Source: Streptomyces sp. NBC_00237 | Lineage (GTDB): Bacteria; Actinomycetota; Actinomycetes; Streptomycetales; Streptomycetaceae | Direction: 5' to 3' | DNA length: 64,000 bases | NCBI RefSeq assembly: GCF_026342435.1 | Contig: NZ_JAPEMT010000001.1 | Location: 1,792,501 to 1,856,500 of the forward strand | Shown: positions 24,228 through 32,904 of the stretch, piece after piece | Numbering within the stretch: position 1 is the first letter of the stretch | Layout of the letters: every line of letters begins with the position of its first letter | Notes under the pieces: model-generated | What the model was told of the DNA's origin: nothing | The model's input: only the letters and a program-made list of their open reading frames with translations | The model's database searches: none | Program-made: the position numbers and the translations under genes

Positions 24228-24797
24228 TCAGCCCGTGGGCCGCAGCAGGGTCAGGAAGTCCCGGAACGCCCCGGGCATGTCCACCGACTCGGGGTCCAGC
24301 AGCCACTGGTACTGCAACCCGTCCAGCACCGCCACCAGAAGCGGAGCAGCCTGCTCCGGCGTGAGCCCGCCCGCCAGCCGCTCCCCGTACTCCGCGCGCA
24401 GCGCCCCCGCCATGCCCGCGCGCACGAGCGCGTACCGCGCGGTGAAGAACTCCTTCGCCGGATGCCCGTCCGTGACGGACTCCCCGAGCAGCGCCGAGAA
24501 GGTCTGCACGATCCCCGGCCGCATCGCGTTGTAGTCCACCAGCGACGCCATCAGATCCAGCCGCCACGCCTCCGCGCTGAGCCCCACCCCGCCCGTGTCC
24601 CACTGGTCGCGCTCCTCCAGCACGGCCACCAGCAGCGCCTCCTTCGTCGGGAAGTAGTGCAGCAGCCCCTGCTGGGTGAGCCCCACCCGCTCGGCCACGG
24701 AGGCGAGCGACGCTCCCCGGTATCCCCGCTCGGCGATCACCTCGAAGGTGGCGCGGAGGATCTCCGCCCGCCTCTCCTCGCTCCTGGCCCTGGGCAT
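24228..24797 (-). CDS. TetR-family regulator, probable repressor of the GH3 gene
   Basis: A 189-residue TetR regulator. I use the ATG at 24797 (MPRARSEERRAEILRATF), which has GGAAGGACG upstream; the frame extends to 24857. The helix-turn-helix is ASLASVAERVGLTQQGLLHYF (about 29-49). The C-terminal domain contains LLVAVLDGLQYQWLLDP, typical of the TetR_C_6 (BetI-like) group. It is divergent from the GH3 beta-glucosidase, and a palindrome (24909-24924) lies between them. The inducer is probably a glycoside or its breakdown product; this is inferred. Confidence 0.88.
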   Translation of the reverse strand: MPRARSEERRAEILRATFEVIAERGYRGASLASVAERVGLTQQGLLHYFPTKEALLVAVLEERDQWDTGGVGLSAEAWRLDLMASLVDYNAMRPGIVQTFSALLGESVTDGHPAKEFFTARYALVRAGMAGALRAEYGERLAGGLTPEQAAPLLVAVLDGLQYQWLLDPESVDMPGAFRDFLTLLRPTG

Positions 24798-24908
24798 CCC
24801 CGTACGTCCTTCCCCTGCGCGTTCCCTGTGATCTTGCTGGTCAGGACGGTACGCCATGTCCGAATCGCCCCACTCGGCGAACCTGAATCACGAAAAGATA
24901 ACGAACCC

Positions 24909-24924
24909 TACCGGTCTACAGGTA
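24909..24924. promoter_or_regulatory. TetR-type operator candidate upstream of GH3 gene
   Basis: TACCGGTCTACAGGTA is a 16-bp imperfect palindrome (TACCnGT-n2-ACnGGTA). It is the only clear dyad in the 177-bp region between the TetR gene and the GH3 gene and has the half-site size usual for TetR dimers. It lies about 50 bp upstream of the GH3 start. Confidence 0.55.
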
Positions 24925-24974
24925 ATCGGAGTATCTATGGGGACAACAGCAGATCTCAATGAGGAGGTACGGCC

Positions 24975-27446
24975 GTGGCAGGCGAGCCCACCACCCGGAA
25001 CACCCCCAGCGGCGCCGACGAGCGGCTCCGCGAGGACGTCGTCAGCGCCGCACTCGGCAAGCTCGACCTCGACGCCAAGGCCCGCCTCCTGGCGGGCCAG
25101 GACATGTGGTCCATCCCGGCCCTCCCCGAGATCGGCCTGAGTTCCCTCGTCTTCTCCGACGGCCCGATCGGCGTCCGGGGCGTCCGCTGGACCGCCGACG
25201 ACCCCTCGATCGCTCTCCCCTCGCCGACCGCGCTGGCCGCCACCTGGGACCCGGAGCTGGCCCGCCGCGCCGGTCGTCTGCTCGCGCAGGAGGCCCGCCG
25301 CAAGAACGTCCACGTCCTCCTCGCCCCGACGGTCAACCTCCACCGCTCGCCGCTCGGCGGCCGCCACTTCGAGTGCTACTCCGAGGACCCGTACCTCACC
25401 GGGGCCATCGGCTCCGGCTACGTCAACGGCGTCCAGGACGGCGGCGTCGGCACCACGGTCAAGCACTTCGTCGGCAACGACGCCGAGACCGACCGCTTCA
25501 CCGTCAACAACCTCATCGCCCCGCGCCCCCTGCGCGAGCTCTACCTCGCCCCCTTCGAGGCGATCGTCGAGAACGCCCACCCGTGGGGCATCATGTGCGC
25601 CTACAACTCCGTCAACGGCACCACCATGTCCGAACACCAGTACCTCCAGAACGAGGTGCTGCGCGGCGAGTGGGGCTTCGACGGCGCGATCGTCTCCGAC
25701 TGGATGGCCGCCCGCTCCACCAAGGGCGACATCGAAGGCGGCCTGGACGTGGCCATGCCCGGCCCGCAGACCGTCTACGGCGAGGCGCTCGCCGGTGCGG
25801 TCCGCGCGGGCGAGGTCGAGGAATCCGTCGTCGACGAGTCCGTCCGCAACGTCCTGCGCCTCGCCGCCCGCGTCGGCATCCTCGACGGCGCCCCCGCCGT
25901 GGTCTCCTCGTCGGACCTCCCCGCCGAGATCGACGGCCAGGCCGTCGCCCGCGAGGTCGCCCACCGCGCCGTCGTCCTCGTCCGCAACGAGGCCGACGTC
26001 CTGCCCCTGGCCCCCAGCGGCACGGTGGCGCTCTCCGGCGCGGCCGCCCGCGACGCCCGCGTACTCGGCGGCGGTTCCGCGACCGTCTTCCCGGAGCGCG
26101 TCGTCTCCCCGCTCGACGGCCTGACCGGGGCCCTCCCCGCCGGGGCCCTCACCTTCTCCGTCGGCGCGGACCCGAGCGACGAGCTCGCCGTCGCCGACAA
26201 GGGCTTCGAGCTGCGCGCCGTCTGCCGCGACGCGTCCGGCGACGTCATCGGCGAGGGCTCCCTCCCCAACGGCCAGGTCCAGTGGATCGGCGACGACCTC
26301 CCGGCCGGGGTCACCCACGACAACCTCCACTCCATCGAGGTCACCGGCACCTTCACCCCCCGCGAGAGCGGCGAGCACGTCTTCGGCACCCGGGGCCTGG
26401 GCCGCTTCACCCTCGTCCTCGGCGGCGAGACCTGCTACGACGGCTTCCACGGCCCGCGCGAGGGCGCGGACCCCTTCGAGGCGTTCTTCGGCGCACCGGA
26501 GGAGCGCGGCCGCACACACCTCACCGAGGGACAGCCGGTGACGGTCTCCCTCACCCACGTCGTCCAGAAGAACACCGGCTCGCCCCTCACCGCCGTGATG
26601 TTCTCCCTCACCCACCTCTCGCCGCAGCGCGACGCGGACGAACTGATCGCGGAGGCCGTCGAGGCCGCCCGGGGGGCCGGCACGGCGGTCGTCGTGGTCG
26701 CCACCACGGACCGCGTGGAGTCCGAGGGCTTCGACCGCACCGACCTCGAACTCCCGGGCCGCCAGAACGACTTGGTCCGCGCGGTCGCAGCCGTCAACCC
26801 CCGTACGGTCGTCGTCGTCAACTCCGGCTCCCCGGTCGAGATGCCGTGGCGCGACGAGGTCGCGGCGATCCTCCTCACCTGGTTCCCCGGCCAGGAGGGC
26901 GGCGCGGCACTCGCCGACGTGCTCCTCGGCGCCCAGGAGCCGGGCGGCCGCCTCCCCACCACCTGGCCGGTGTCCTTCTCCGACGTCCCCGTCACGCAGG
27001 TCGCCCCGTCCTCCGGCGAACTCGCCTACTCCGAAGGCGTCTTCATCGGCTACCGGGCCTGGGAGAAGGAGGGCGTCACCCCCGCCTACCCCTTCGGTCA
27101 CGGCCTCGGCTACACCACCTGGTCCTACGAGTCGGTCACCGTCCTGGGCACCACCGCCACGGTCCGCGTCCGCAACACGGGCACGCGCGCCGGACGCGAG
27201 GTCGTCCAGGCGTACGTCGCCCCGGTCGCGGACCCGGTCGAGCGCCCGGCCCGCTGGCTCGCCGCCTTCGCGAGCGTGACGGCCGCCGCGGGGGAGACCG
27301 TCGAGGTCACCCTCGACCTCCCCCGCCGCACCTTCGAGATCTGGGACGAGTCGGCGAGCGCGTGGACGCTGATCGAGGGCGCGTACGAGGTGGAAGTCGG
27401 CCGCTCCCTCGCGGACCGCCGAGTGAGCGCCGCACTCCAGGTCTGA
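24975..27446 (+). CDS. Glycoside hydrolase family 3 beta-glucosidase with PA14 insert
   Basis: An 823-residue enzyme starting at a GTG 8 bases after GAGGAGG. It has the GH3 N-terminal barrel (LVFSDGPIGVRG at 58-69, KHFVGNDAETDR at 163-174) with nucleophile Asp242 in IVSDWMA. A PA14 domain is inserted at about 395-520 (GTFTPRESGEHVFGTRGLGR). The GH3 C-terminal sandwich and a fibronectin III-like end (VRNTGTRAGREVVQAYV) follow. PA14-containing GH3 enzymes act as broad beta-glucosidases on cello- or sophoro-oligosaccharides and plant glycosides. There is no signal peptide, so it works in the cytoplasm on imported sugars. It is controlled by the divergent TetR gene. Confidence 0.93.
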   Translation: MAGEPTTRNTPSGADERLREDVVSAALGKLDLDAKARLLAGQDMWSIPALPEIGLSSLVFSDGPIGVRGVRWTADDPSIALPSPTALAATWDPELARRAGRLLAQEARRKNVHVLLAPTVNLHRSPLGGRHFECYSEDPYLTGAIGSGYVNGVQDGGVGTTVKHFVGNDAETDRFTVNNLIAPRPLRELYLAPFEAIVENAHPWGIMCAYNSVNGTTMSEHQYLQNEVLRGEWGFDGAIVSDWMAARSTKGDIEGGLDVAMPGPQTVYGEALAGAVRAGEVEESVVDESVRNVLRLAARVGILDGAPAVVSSSDLPAEIDGQAVAREVAHRAVVLVRNEADVLPLAPSGTVALSGAAARDARVLGGGSATVFPERVVSPLDGLTGALPAGALTFSVGADPSDELAVADKGFELRAVCRDASGDVIGEGSLPNGQVQWIGDDLPAGVTHDNLHSIEVTGTFTPRESGEHVFGTRGLGRFTLVLGGETCYDGFHGPREGADPFEAFFGAPEERGRTHLTEGQPVTVSLTHVVQKNTGSPLTAVMFSLTHLSPQRDADELIAEAVEAARGAGTAVVVVATTDRVESEGFDRTDLELPGRQNDLVRAVAAVNPRTVVVVNSGSPVEMPWRDEVAAILLTWFPGQEGGAALADVLLGAQEPGGRLPTTWPVSFSDVPVTQVAPSSGELAYSEGVFIGYRAWEKEGVTPAYPFGHGLGYTTWSYESVTVLGTTATVRVRNTGTRAGREVVQAYVAPVADPVERPARWLAAFASVTAAAGETVEVTLDLPRRTFEIWDESASAWTLIEGAYEVEVGRSLADRRVSAALQV

Positions 27447-27482
27447 CGGGACGGGGGCTGGGGGAGGCCGCGGAGCATGCCT

Positions 27483-27533
27483 CCAGGGGTGCGGGGAACT
27501 GCGCGCCCAGCCCCCACCCACCCGCACATGCGA
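27483..27533 (+). repeat. Dispersed intergenic repeat, copy B (partial)
   Basis: CCAGGGGTGCGGGGAACTGC, then GCGCCCAGCCCCCACCCACC and CGCAC match the first third of copy A at 15385. The rest is absent. It again sits between two convergent genes. Confidence 0.7.
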
Positions 27534-27562
27534 ACCCCAAGCCCCCCACCGCCCCGCACCGA

Positions 27563-28495
27563 TCACCGAACCTCGGTGACCCCCCGGTACGCCATCTCCG
27601 CCAACCGCCCCTGCCCGTCCACACTCGGATGGAACCAGTCCCACGGGCTCAACTGCGCCCCGCCAAAGGCGTAGTTGAACACCGCACCCCCGTCATACCG
27701 GCACTTCGCATCCCGCCCGCACACCTCCCCCAGCACGGAGTTGTACGCCACCACCCGCCCCCTCACCGCATCCCGCCTGGCCACCGCCGCCGCGTCCATC
27801 ACCTCCGCATCGCCCAGCATCGACGGACAGATCCCCAGCTTCCACACCTGCGTGCCGAGCGGATTCCCCCGCCCCTGCGACCACAGCCGCTTCAGATCGG
27901 GCACGCTCGCCACGTACACCTGCGTCTTCGGCAGGGCCTTCCGCAGCTCCCGCAGCGCACGCTCGAACGAAGCCCGGAAGTCCCCGACCGACGTCATCTG
28001 CTCCACCGAGCTGCGGCACGCGTCATTGGCACCCGTCATCACGGTCACCAGCTCCGGCCGGTGCTCCGCCGCCCGTTCCATCTGACGTGGCAGGTCAGAG
28101 ATCCGGGACCCCGTTACCGCCAGGTTCCAGCTCCGCTCCGCAGCCCCCTTCGCCCCCAGCAGCCGCACCGCCAGGCTGTTCACGGAGGTCTGCGTACCGG
28201 TCGCCCAGGACGCCTCGGGACAGTCCGCCAGGACCGAACACGCGTCGAACCCCCGTGTTATCGAATCGCCGACGGCAACGAGCGAGGACGGCGACCGGTC
28301 CCACGTGGGAGTGGGTTTCGGGGTCGGCTTCGTCCCGGCCCGCGAAGAGGCCCCGCCGGACGCCCCGCCCGAGCCCTCCGAACCCCCCGAGCACCCGACG
28401 GCCAGTGCGAGAACCAGCCCCAGCGCCCCCGCCCCGACTCCGGCACGCAGCCGCCGCGCAGGTCCGGCAGGTCCGTTGCGACCGTTCTCCCGCAT
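27563..28495 (-). CDS. SGNH/GDSL-family secreted lipoprotein hydrolase
   Basis: A 310-residue protein from the ATG at 28495. Its signal peptide ends in a lipobox (ALAVGCSGG, Cys about 35), followed by a Gly/Ser and Thr/Pro-rich linker. The SGNH hydrolase blocks are present: VAVGDSITRGFD (block I Ser), SRISDL (block II), TGANDACR (block III Asn) and SPWDWFHPSVDGQ (block V, Asp and His). Such enzymes are lipases or esterases that act on acyl esters of lipids or polysaccharides at the cell surface. Four Cys in the catalytic domain suggest disulfides. Confidence 0.9.
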   Translation of the reverse strand: MRENGRNGPAGPARRLRAGVGAGALGLVLALAVGCSGGSEGSGGASGGASSRAGTKPTPKPTPTWDRSPSSLVAVGDSITRGFDACSVLADCPEASWATGTQTSVNSLAVRLLGAKGAAERSWNLAVTGSRISDLPRQMERAAEHRPELVTVMTGANDACRSSVEQMTSVGDFRASFERALRELRKALPKTQVYVASVPDLKRLWSQGRGNPLGTQVWKLGICPSMLGDAEVMDAAAVARRDAVRGRVVAYNSVLGEVCGRDAKCRYDGGAVFNYAFGGAQLSPWDWFHPSVDGQGRLAEMAYRGVTEVR

Positions 28496-28926
28496 GTCCG
28501 ACTTCCCTCCGCGTCCTGGCCGCCCACTGCGTCGGCACCTCGCCCCTTCGGCGCTCCGAAGCGGAAAGTCCCGGAATCCAGCGACAAACCCGGTATTCTC
28601 CCCGCCCCCGGACCGACAGTACGTCACACCCCGGCGTGCGCCGCACGGTAGCTTTTCCCCACCGGCCGACGGCAGGACACCGCACGCGAGCCACCTGCCC
28701 CACCCCTCAGTCCCACCCGCGATGCCCCACCCGCGATGCCCCACCCCATCGGCACCGGTAAATTACATGACGTCACATACTGTCCCTTTTCAGGAGATTC
28801 CCTCCCGATGCTGTTTACTGTTGACAACCTCGGGAGCCGGCCAGGCGCGTCACCTCGACCGCAGGGCGCAGGGAGTACGAGGCCGCAGGTGTTGGCGAAC
28901 CTCGACGCACACAGCAGGAGGTCCCG
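28496..28926. other. 431-bp intergenic region with a CRE-like palindrome
   Basis: It lies between the starts of the divergent SGNH and DUF3145 genes. The left part is Pro-codon-like, C-rich sequence with no supportable gene. The right part (28755-28840) is AT-richer and holds TGACGTCA at 28768-28775 within ACATGACGTCACAT, and a TTGACA box at 28821-28826 that may be a -35. Promoters for both flanking genes must be here. Confidence 0.5.
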
Positions 28927-29421
28927 GTGACGACACGTGGAGTTCTCTACGTCCACTCCGCACCGCGCGCGATGTGCCCCCACGTCGAATGGGCGGTGGG
29001 TTCCGTACTCGGTGTGCGTGTCGGACTCGACTGGATCAGGCAGCCGGCGGCGCCCGGCACCTGGAGATCCGAATTCTCCTGGCAGGGCAAGGCGGGCACG
29101 GCCTCCAAGCTGGCCTCCGCCCTGCGCGGCTGGGACATGCTCCGCTTCGAGGTGACCGCGGAGCCCTGCCCCACCGCCGAGGGCGAGCGCTACAGCTCCA
29201 CCCCGGCGCTCGGCATCTTCCACGCCGTCACCGGCATGCACGGCGACATCCTCATCCCGGAGGACCGGCTGCGCGCCGCCCTGGCCCGCTCGGTGCGCGG
29301 CGAGAGCGAGTTGGAGGCCGAGATCACCAGACTCCTCGGCAAGCCCTGGGACGACGAGCTGGAACCCTTCCGCTACGCGGGCGAGGGAGCCCCCGTCCGC
29401 TGGCTCCACCAGGTCGTCTGA
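28927..29421 (+). CDS. DUF3145 family protein
   Basis: A 164-residue cytosolic protein of the actinobacterial DUF3145 family, recognisable from TRGVLYVHSAPRAMCPHVEW at the start and the Trp-rich PGTWRSEFSWQG. A CAGGAGG ribosome site precedes the GTG start. The family is conserved next to fatty acid synthesis genes in streptomycetes, and here it is a few genes from fabF. No function is known. Confidence 0.9.
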   Translation: MTTRGVLYVHSAPRAMCPHVEWAVGSVLGVRVGLDWIRQPAAPGTWRSEFSWQGKAGTASKLASALRGWDMLRFEVTAEPCPTAEGERYSSTPALGIFHAVTGMHGDILIPEDRLRAALARSVRGESELEAEITRLLGKPWDDELEPFRYAGEGAPVRWLHQVV

Positions 29422-29520
29422 CCGTACTGCCGGACCCCGGAGACCGTCCCGTTCACGATCGGTATAGATTCCGCCCACAGTCGACCAGTTGAACGGTCGT
29501 TTACCTGTGGGGGGTAAGAA

Positions 29521-31113
29521 GTGCGAGCGAGTTGGGTGGTCACAGGGGCCACCGTCGTTCTCTCGGGGGGCCTGATAGGCGCCGCGATCATGTTTCACCG
29601 CGAGGACTCCCGGCTGGAGCGCATCGAGGGCGTCTGCCGGGACGACAACTGTCTTCCCGGGTCCTCGGCCGTCGACGGCTGGGCCCACACCTTCACGGTC
29701 TTGGGGGCCATCGCGCTGCTGATCACCGTGCTGGTCTTCATCGGCCACGTGGTGGGCCAGCCGCCCAAGGACAAGGACGGCAAACCCACCGGCCCCTCCC
29801 CGCACCGCACGAGGGCCTGGTGGGCCGTCCCGCTGGCCCTGGTGGGCATCGGCGCCGGCCTCCTGCCCGCAGGGGCCTGGGCGTCCTCGCTGCCCGGCAA
29901 GGCGCACACCCTCGCCTGGTCCCTCCCGTACGAGAACACCGGGCCAAAGAACGGCGGCAGCGGGTACGGCTCCCGCTCCGTGTGGACCTTCCCGGCGGGC
30001 GGCAACCTGGTCCGGGCCACCCCGGACACCATCACCTCGCACTCCCTCGCCGACGGCCGCCGGACGTGGAGCGTCCCCGCACCGGTCCGGCGCACGATCT
30101 GCGGCACCGACACCCGTACCGCCGGGGACGTCGCCCTCGTCGGCTACGCCCGCTTCGACGCGCCGTGCGCCGAACTCACCGCACTCGACCTCGTCACCGG
30201 CAGGACCCGCTGGCAGCAGAAGCTCCAGTACGACACGTACGACTCCTCCGCCACGTACGGCACCTTCGCCCTGGCGGGACGTACCGCCGTCGCCGCCGAG
30301 ACGGAGCGGCTGCGTGCCTTCGACGCCGCCACCGGCAAGCGGGCCTGGACGCGGAAGCTGGCGAAGGGGTGCCGGACCGTCACGCTGGACGCCTCGGCGG
30401 ACCGGATCCACGCGGTGGAGGAGTGCCGCAAGGGCCACGGCACCGAGGCGGTGACCTCCCGGCTCCTCACCCTCGACGCCGCCACCGGCAAGCAGCTTTG
30501 GCGCAGCGCCCTGCCCGTGGAGTCCCGTGCGCTGACCGCCTACTTCACCTCCGTCGCACCGCTGGTGCTGCGCATCAAGGAGATGGACGAGCGCGGAGTC
30601 GACGCCTTCCTCGCGTACGACGACCAGGGGCGCGCCCGCGCCACCCTGCCGGTGTCCCGCCAGGCCACCGGCAACGGCAACGCCAACGCCAACGCCATCA
30701 TCGGGATGCCCGAACAGGCCCGGGTGGTCGGCGACCGGCTGATCACCGGGGTGATCACCCCGGGGGACACCAGCGTGCGCTGGGTCGGCGCGTTCTCCCT
30801 GGGCAACGGCGAACGCCAGTGGCTCAAGCGGCTCCCCGATACGGCGAAGGGCCTGCTCACCGGCGCCGACGGCCGGCTGACGGTCCTGATGAACACCTCG
30901 TACACGACCCATCTGGTCTCCTACGACCTGCGCAACGGGCGCAGGACCGCACCGCCCCTCGCGGTCCTCGGGTCGAACGTCCCGGACCCGTCCGCGATGA
31001 CGCTGTACCAGGGGCCGGGCAACACCGTGGTCGTCGCCAACGAGGACGACGCGGCCGGCACCTACCGCAGCAGCAGCGACGTGCCCGACTCGCCGCTGTT
31101 CGCGATCCGCTGA
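29521..31113 (+). CDS. PQQ-like beta-propeller membrane protein
   Basis: A 530-residue protein starting at GTG after a GGGGGG run. Helices at about 5-22, 58-80 and 100-120 anchor it. A large outer domain then repeats the pattern of a short strand, DAATGKRAWTRKL and DAATGKQLWRSAL, typical of PQQ-like (pyrrolo-quinoline quinone repeat) propellers. Many actinobacterial members carry no cofactor and act as protein-binding platforms. An Asn/Ala run (NGNANANAN) lies near residue 385. Paired Cys (CRDDNC) lie in the first external loop. The partner is unknown. A strong hairpin follows. Confidence 0.83.
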   Translation: MRASWVVTGATVVLSGGLIGAAIMFHREDSRLERIEGVCRDDNCLPGSSAVDGWAHTFTVLGAIALLITVLVFIGHVVGQPPKDKDGKPTGPSPHRTRAWWAVPLALVGIGAGLLPAGAWASSLPGKAHTLAWSLPYENTGPKNGGSGYGSRSVWTFPAGGNLVRATPDTITSHSLADGRRTWSVPAPVRRTICGTDTRTAGDVALVGYARFDAPCAELTALDLVTGRTRWQQKLQYDTYDSSATYGTFALAGRTAVAAETERLRAFDAATGKRAWTRKLAKGCRTVTLDASADRIHAVEECRKGHGTEAVTSRLLTLDAATGKQLWRSALPVESRALTAYFTSVAPLVLRIKEMDERGVDAFLAYDDQGRARATLPVSRQATGNGNANANAIIGMPEQARVVGDRLITGVITPGDTSVRWVGAFSLGNGERQWLKRLPDTAKGLLTGADGRLTVLMNTSYTTHLVSYDLRNGRRTAPPLAVLGSNVPDPSAMTLYQGPGNTVVVANEDDAAGTYRSSSDVPDSPLFAIR

Positions 31114-31123
31114 CGGTACGGCT

Positions 31124-31160
31124 GAGGCCCGCCTCCCGGGCGTTCCCGGGGGCGGGCCTC
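31124..31160. terminator. Bidirectional hairpin between convergent propeller gene and fabF
   Basis: A GAGGCCCGCC...GGCGGGCCTC stem is extended by CCCGGG/CCCGGG around a CGTT loop. It lies 10 bases after one stop and 23 bases after the convergent fabF stop. Confidence 0.85.
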
Positions 31161-31183
31161 ACTCACGTACGTACGAGAACCGG

Positions 31184-32452
31184 TCAGACCGTACGGAACG
31201 CCAGCACCACGTTGTGGCCGCCGAAGCCGAACGAGTTGTTGAGCGCGGCGATCGTGCCCTCGGCCGGAAGCGCGCGCGGCTTGTCGCGGACGATGTCCGC
31301 CTCCGCCGCCTCCGGGTCGAGCTCGTCGACGTTGATGGTCGGCGGGGCCGTGCGGTGGTACAGGGCGAGGACGGTCGCGACCGTCTCGATGCCGCCCGCG
31401 CCGCCCAGGAGGTGACCGGTCATGGACTTCGTGGCGGAGACCGCTACGTGGTCCAGGTCGTCGCCCAGCACCTTGCGCAGTGCCTTGATCTCGGCGACGT
31501 CGCCCTGCGGGGTGGACGTCGCGTGCGCGTTGAGGTGCACGATCTCGGACGGGGCGAGGCCCGTCGCGTCGAGCAGCTGCTGGAGGGCGGCGGCGATGCC
31601 CCGGCCCGTCGGCTCGGGCTGTGCGATGTGGTGGGCGTCCGAGGACAGGCCCTGGCCGACGGCCTCGCAGTAGACCTTCGCGCCGCGCTGGGCGGCGTGC
31701 TCCGCCGACTCCAGGATCACGATGCCCGCGCCCTCGCCGAGGACGAAGCCGTCGCGGGCGGTGTCGTAGGGGCGCGATGCCTTCTCGGGCTCGTCGTTGT
31801 TCTTCGACATCGCCATCATGTTGGCGAAGGCGGCGATCGGAAGCGGGTGGATCGTGGCTTCCGTACCACCGGCGATGACGACGTCGGCGCGGCCGGAGCG
31901 GATCATCTCGATCGCGTAGCCGACCGCCTCGGCACCCGACGCGCACGCGCTGACCACGGAGTGCACGCCCGCCCGGGCGCCCAGCTCTAGGCCGACGTTG
32001 GCCGAGGGGCCGTTCGGCATGAGCATGGGAACGGTGTGCGGGGAGACGCGGCGTACGCCCTTCTCCTTCAGCACGTCGTACTGGTCGAGCAGGGTGGTGA
32101 TGCCGCCGATGCCCGACGAGATCACGGTGCCCAGGCGCTCGGGGGCGATCTGCTCGTCCTCACCGGCCTTGGCGGTGAAGCCCGCGTCGGCCCACGCCTC
32201 GCGCGCCGCGATGATCGCGAACTGCGCGGAGCGGTCCAGCTTGCGGGCCAGCGGGCGGGGCAGGACCTCGGACGGGTCCACCGCCGCCTGCGCGGCGATG
32301 CGTACGGGAAGCTCGGCGAAGCGCTCGCCCTCCAGGGGGCTGACGCCCGAGCGTCCGGCCAGCAGACCTTCCCAGGTCGATGCGGCGTCGCCACCCAGCG
32401 GTGTTGTTGCGCCGATACCGGTGACGACCACGGTGCGATTGGTCGGGCTCAC
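31184..32452 (-). CDS. fabF: 3-oxoacyl-ACP synthase II (FabF/KASII)
   Basis: A 422-residue condensing enzyme with the full KAS II active site: Cys170 (VVSACASGAEAVGYA), His310 (LNAHATSTPQGD), Lys342 (SATKSMTGH) and His347. It elongates acyl-ACP with malonyl-ACP in primary fatty acid synthesis. It is the last gene of the fabD-fabH-acpP-fabF operon, 122 bases after acpP. That gap contains a possible weak internal hairpin but no strong terminator. The gene sits in a housekeeping cluster and is not paired with a chain-length factor, which rules out a polyketide KS-alpha. Confidence 0.96.
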   Translation of the reverse strand: MSPTNRTVVVTGIGATTPLGGDAASTWEGLLAGRSGVSPLEGERFAELPVRIAAQAAVDPSEVLPRPLARKLDRSAQFAIIAAREAWADAGFTAKAGEDEQIAPERLGTVISSGIGGITTLLDQYDVLKEKGVRRVSPHTVPMLMPNGPSANVGLELGARAGVHSVVSACASGAEAVGYAIEMIRSGRADVVIAGGTEATIHPLPIAAFANMMAMSKNNDEPEKASRPYDTARDGFVLGEGAGIVILESAEHAAQRGAKVYCEAVGQGLSSDAHHIAQPEPTGRGIAAALQQLLDATGLAPSEIVHLNAHATSTPQGDVAEIKALRKVLGDDLDHVAVSATKSMTGHLLGGAGGIETVATVLALYHRTAPPTINVDELDPEAAEADIVRDKPRALPAEGTIAALNNSFGFGGHNVVLAFRTV

Positions 32453-32574
32453 AGGAATTCTTTCTCCACGTGTAGAGGGGGAATCTTTACGGCGCCACCG
32501 CCGGGTGGCGAGTGCAGCGCTCCAGGCGGGCAGCCCCGGTGAAATGGGCGACCCGGTCCTGGCTACCGGCTTGA

Positions 32575-32826
32575 TCAGGCTTCCTGGTGCTCCAGGATGT
32601 ACTTCGCGGCGTCGCCGACCGTCTTGAGGTTCTTGACGTCCTCGTCGGGGATCTTCACGTCGAAGCGCTCTTCGGCGGCGACGACGACCTCGACCATGGA
32701 CAGCGAGTCGACGTCCAGGTCGTCGGTGAAGGACTTGTCCAGCTGGACGTCCTCGACGGGGATACCGGCGATCTCGTTGACGATCTCGGCGAGACCCTTG
32801 ACGATTTCTTCCTGCGTGGCGGCCAT
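32575..32826 (-). CDS. acpP: Acyl carrier protein
   Basis: An 83-residue acidic protein with the phosphopantetheine site Ser41 in DLDVDSLSMVE. Helix II continues VVVAAEERFDVKIPDED, the face that docks KAS enzymes. Length, charge and position between fabH and fabF identify it as the primary-metabolism ACP. The start follows a GGAGCG ribosome site. Confidence 0.96.
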   Translation of the reverse strand: MAATQEEIVKGLAEIVNEIAGIPVEDVQLDKSFTDDLDVDSLSMVEVVVAAEERFDVKIPDEDVKNLKTVGDAAKYILEHQEA

Positions 32827-32904
32827 GACGGCGCTCCTTCGGTTAAGTGTGATTCAGGTGGTACGGAGGGTGCGGGCGGTATCGGGTGGAAACCCGAAAT
32901 CGCC

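Noticed and set aside
28736..28930. 64-codon open frame before DUF3145
   Set aside because: It overlaps the presumed promoter region and palindrome, ends inside the DUF3145 start, and its composition is that of non-coding sequence.
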